NCBI GenBank assembly: GCA_030642025.1
Contig: DAOWOO010000047.1
Coordinates: 1 to 7,986, forward strand
Direction: 5' to 3'
Length of the DNA: 7,986 nucleotides
Source: Candidatus Zixiibacteriota bacterium
GTDB lineage: Bacteria; Zixibacteria; MSB-5A5; GN15; PGXB01
A program made the position numbers and the translations under genes. Position 1 is the first letter of the stretch; every line of letters starts with the position of its first letter. Positions 6,642 through 7,986 of the stretch are shown here, piece by piece. The notes below the pieces were generated by a model. The model did not search any database. It was not told the origin of the DNA and saw nothing but the letters and a program-made list of their open reading frames with translations.

Positions 6642-7130
6642 ATGAGGGCAATCGGCATAGTATTATCAATATTTCTTTTAATTATCTGTTTCAACGGCTG
6701 TAGCAAGGATGAGGATGCCGTCGCGGAACTTGAGCAGGACGCACTGGAATCGCAGACGACTGATTATTTGGACGAGACCCCTGCCGAGGAAACAGCTTCC
6801 CCTATGGAGGAAGTCCCGGAGACACCGGAGACGGCCATGACTCCCGAGACGGCTCCTGTAGAGGAACCGATTGAGATGCCGTCACAGCCGGAGGGAGAGG
6901 GCTATACAATTCAGGTTGCCGCCGGAACCAACCCCGCTTATGCCAGGTATCTGGCCGGAATATTTATGGACCGCGGCTATGAGGCTTTCGTTACCGAGGC
7001 GATTATCGATGGTGAGACATTTTATCGCATTCGTGTCGGGAATTACGCCACTTTGACCGAGGCCCGAAATGCCGGGACGGAAATCCAGGATAAGTTTTCG
7101 ACTGATTTCTGGATTGATAACAATATTTGA
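6642..7130 (+). CDS. SPOR-domain lipoprotein
   Basis: A 162-residue predicted outer-membrane or periplasmic lipoprotein. Residues 1-19 are a lipoprotein signal with a hydrophobic core and lipobox FNGC, so C20 would be lipidated; the next residues are S-K, not the D that retains proteins at the inner membrane. Residues 22-86 are an acidic, Pro/Glu/Thr-rich linker with PETPET-like repeats. Residues 87-160 form a SPOR domain (YTIQVAAGTN, then FYRIRVGNYATLTEA), the fold that binds denuded septal peptidoglycan. AAGGAGGT (6631-6638) lies close before the ATG. The stop overlaps the next start by one base (TGATG). A role at the cell envelope or division site is inferred from the domain only. Confidence 0.88.
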   Translation: MRAIGIVLSIFLLIICFNGCSKDEDAVAELEQDALESQTTDYLDETPAEETASPMEEVPETPETAMTPETAPVEEPIEMPSQPEGEGYTIQVAAGTNPAYARYLAGIFMDRGYEAFVTEAIIDGETFYRIRVGNYATLTEARNAGTEIQDKFSTDFWIDNNI

Positions 7131-7544
7131 TGAAAAGCCACACCGAGTACCTGACATTCAAAACGCGCCGCCGCCGCGAATATATCAACGTTACCGACCG
7201 GGTTGAAACTGCGCTTGAAAAAAGCGGCATCACCGAGGGATTGCTCATGGTCGGCGCCATGCATATAACCGCCGCCGTGTATATCAACGACGCCGAATCG
7301 GGGCTTATTCAGGATATTGATGACTGGCTTCAAAAGCTGGCCCCCGACGGGGTTGACTATCGGCATCACCGAACCGGCGAGGATAACGGGCGACGCTCAT
7401 CTGAAAAATCTGCTGATCGGCCACCAGGTTCTTATTCCGATTACCGACGGACGGCTGGATTTCGGCCCCTGGCAGCAGGTGTACTATGCCGAGTTTGACG
7501 AGCGGCGAAACAAGCGCGTAATAATAAAAATCATCGGTGAATAA
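7130..7544 (+). pseudogene. yjbQ: YjbQ/UPF0047 family protein, broken by a one-base frameshift
   Basis: A small protein family (COG0432), often annotated as secondary thiamine-phosphate synthase, with an uncertain physiological role. The first frame (ATG at 7130) encodes a normal N-terminus: YLTFKTRRRREYINVTDRV, then VGAMHITAAV with H45, then YRHH. At GAGGATAACGGGCGACGCTC (7379-7398) the family motif E-x-N-x-x-A-H continues only in another frame, as DAHLKNLLIGHQ, TDGRLDFGPWQ and the end VIIKIIGE. One base too many lies in the run at 7388-7391. Joined, the two pieces give about 137 residues, a full-length family member. The key histidines remain, so this is either a sequencing or assembly error or a recent mutation. 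The start is coupled to the SPOR gene by TGATG with no own Shine-Dalgarno site. Confidence 0.85.
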
Positions 7545-7600
7545 AAAAGCCCGGCACCCGGCGGGGACTCGCTTTCTTTGGTGGATTATTCTTTCTTTAA

Positions 7601-7900
7601 ATGCTGGTCGAGTGGATCGACCTGCTCGGGTTTTACCAAAGTCCCGCATATAAACGCCTTCTGGCAGAATATGGGATCGGCAGCAGCATGAGTCGCAAGG
7701 GTAACTGTTATGACAATGCTTGTGTAGAATCTTTCTTTGCCAGCCTGAAAAATGAGTTGGTGGCGTTTGAATGTTTCCGTAACAGTGAGGAGGCAAAACA
7801 AAAACTCTTTATTTGGATAGAGACATATTACAACCGGATTCGTAGACATTTTTCATTGGGATACATGAGTCCGCTTGAATTTGAAGAAAAATATGCTTAA
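7601..7900 (+). pseudogene. IS3-family transposase (OrfB) C-terminal remnant
   Basis: Ninety-nine codons corresponding to the last third of an IS3-family integrase-type (DDE) transposase, which normally has about 270-290 residues in OrfB. SPAYKRLLAEYGI, MSRKGNCYDNACVESFFASL and YYNRIRRHFSLGYMSPLEFE are classic for the family; the E of VESFF is the catalytic glutamate. The place of the HSDRG motif with the second aspartate is occupied by WIDLLGFYQS, so only the D is left there. A TAA stop (7598-7600) stands right before the ATG, and no OrfA or N-terminal OrfB lies upstream. The piece is therefore truncated and cannot act alone. Confidence 0.9.
7603..7625. repeat. small perfect inverted repeat at the IS remnant border
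   Basis: GGTCGA (7606-7611) and TCGACC (7617-7622) form a six-pair stem with a five-base loop, flanked by two further GC pairs after one mismatch. TCGGGTTTT follows at 7626-7634. It could be a weak terminator for the yjbQ transcript or part of the insertion-sequence junction. Confidence 0.35.
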
Positions 7901-7986
7901 TAAACCGTCCACTAAAACAGGGGAAGATTAGTTTTGACTTGCTGGGGCTTCAGACCAAATTACAAATGTTGAATTGACCCTGCTTC
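7626..7986 (+). mobile_element. IS3-family insertion sequence, 3' fragment
   Basis: The recognisable element begins near the SPAYKR codons and includes the non-coding tail after the transposase stop at 7900. GTCCACTAAAACAGGGGAAG (7907-7926) resembles the right ends of IS3-type elements, but no matching left inverted repeat occurs in the window, so the exact border and target duplication cannot be set. The last 60 bases contain no gene I can support. Confidence 0.55.

Noticed and set aside
7385..7395. Programmed ribosomal frameshift in yjbQ
   Set aside because: No slippery heptamer, no rare-codon stall pattern and no downstream structure that I can see. A plain one-base error or mutation is simpler.
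7545..7580. Intrinsic terminator after yjbQ
   Set aside because: The GC-rich bases at 7550-7565 give only four-pair stems with competing registers and a broken T-tract (CTTTCTTTG).
7305..7796. Minus-strand open frame of 163 codons
   Set aside because: It runs across the yjbQ gene and the IS3 remnant, two unrelated plus-strand genes, so it cannot be one real protein.

Overview
The window comes from a Gram-negative bacterium of moderate GC content. A Lys-less lipobox followed by a SPOR domain and a secreted DUF1573-type protein both imply an outer membrane and periplasm. The overall style (GT-C membrane proteins with TPR tails, archease-RtcB pairs, DUF1573 proteins) resembles uncultivated lineages of the FCB group such as Zixibacteria, but this placement is an impression from the sequence and not a result. 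Both tRNA genes lack an encoded CCA, so a CCA-adding enzyme is implied.

Left part (1-2340): the end of a large integral-membrane GT-C type glycosyltransferase-like gene whose true start lies before the window, then a gene-free stretch. A strong-looking promoter (A-tract plus TTGACA and TATATT) follows and serves a two-gene tRNA cluster, tRNA-Gly(GCC) and tRNA-Cys(GCA).

Centre (2290-4520): a small 2[4Fe-4S] ferredoxin gene of the Allochromatium/YfhL type with its own promoter, Shine-Dalgarno site and strong intrinsic terminator. Immediately after the terminator comes a two-gene RNA-repair/RNA-ligation operon, archease and rtcB, overlapping by ATGA. Archease is the activator of the RtcB RNA ligase, so the two work together. 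The archease start has no Shine-Dalgarno site and sits about ten bases after the terminator T-tract, which leaves its expression unexplained.

The convergent gap (4519-4769) is the most interesting non-coding stretch. The minus strand carries an A-tract, a perfect TTGACA, a TATTAG, a roughly 67-nt interrupted hairpin and nine T residues. This is a complete candidate small-RNA gene that I cannot assign to a known family. It may also double as the terminator between the convergent operons.

Right part (4770-7986): a minus-strand pair encodes a cystathionine beta-synthase/cysteine synthase-like PLP enzyme, followed one base later by an exported DUF1573-type protein. Divergently on the plus strand lie a SPOR-domain lipoprotein and, overlapping by one base, a YjbQ/UPF0047 gene broken by a one-base frameshift. 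The window ends in the 3' remnant of an IS3-family transposase.
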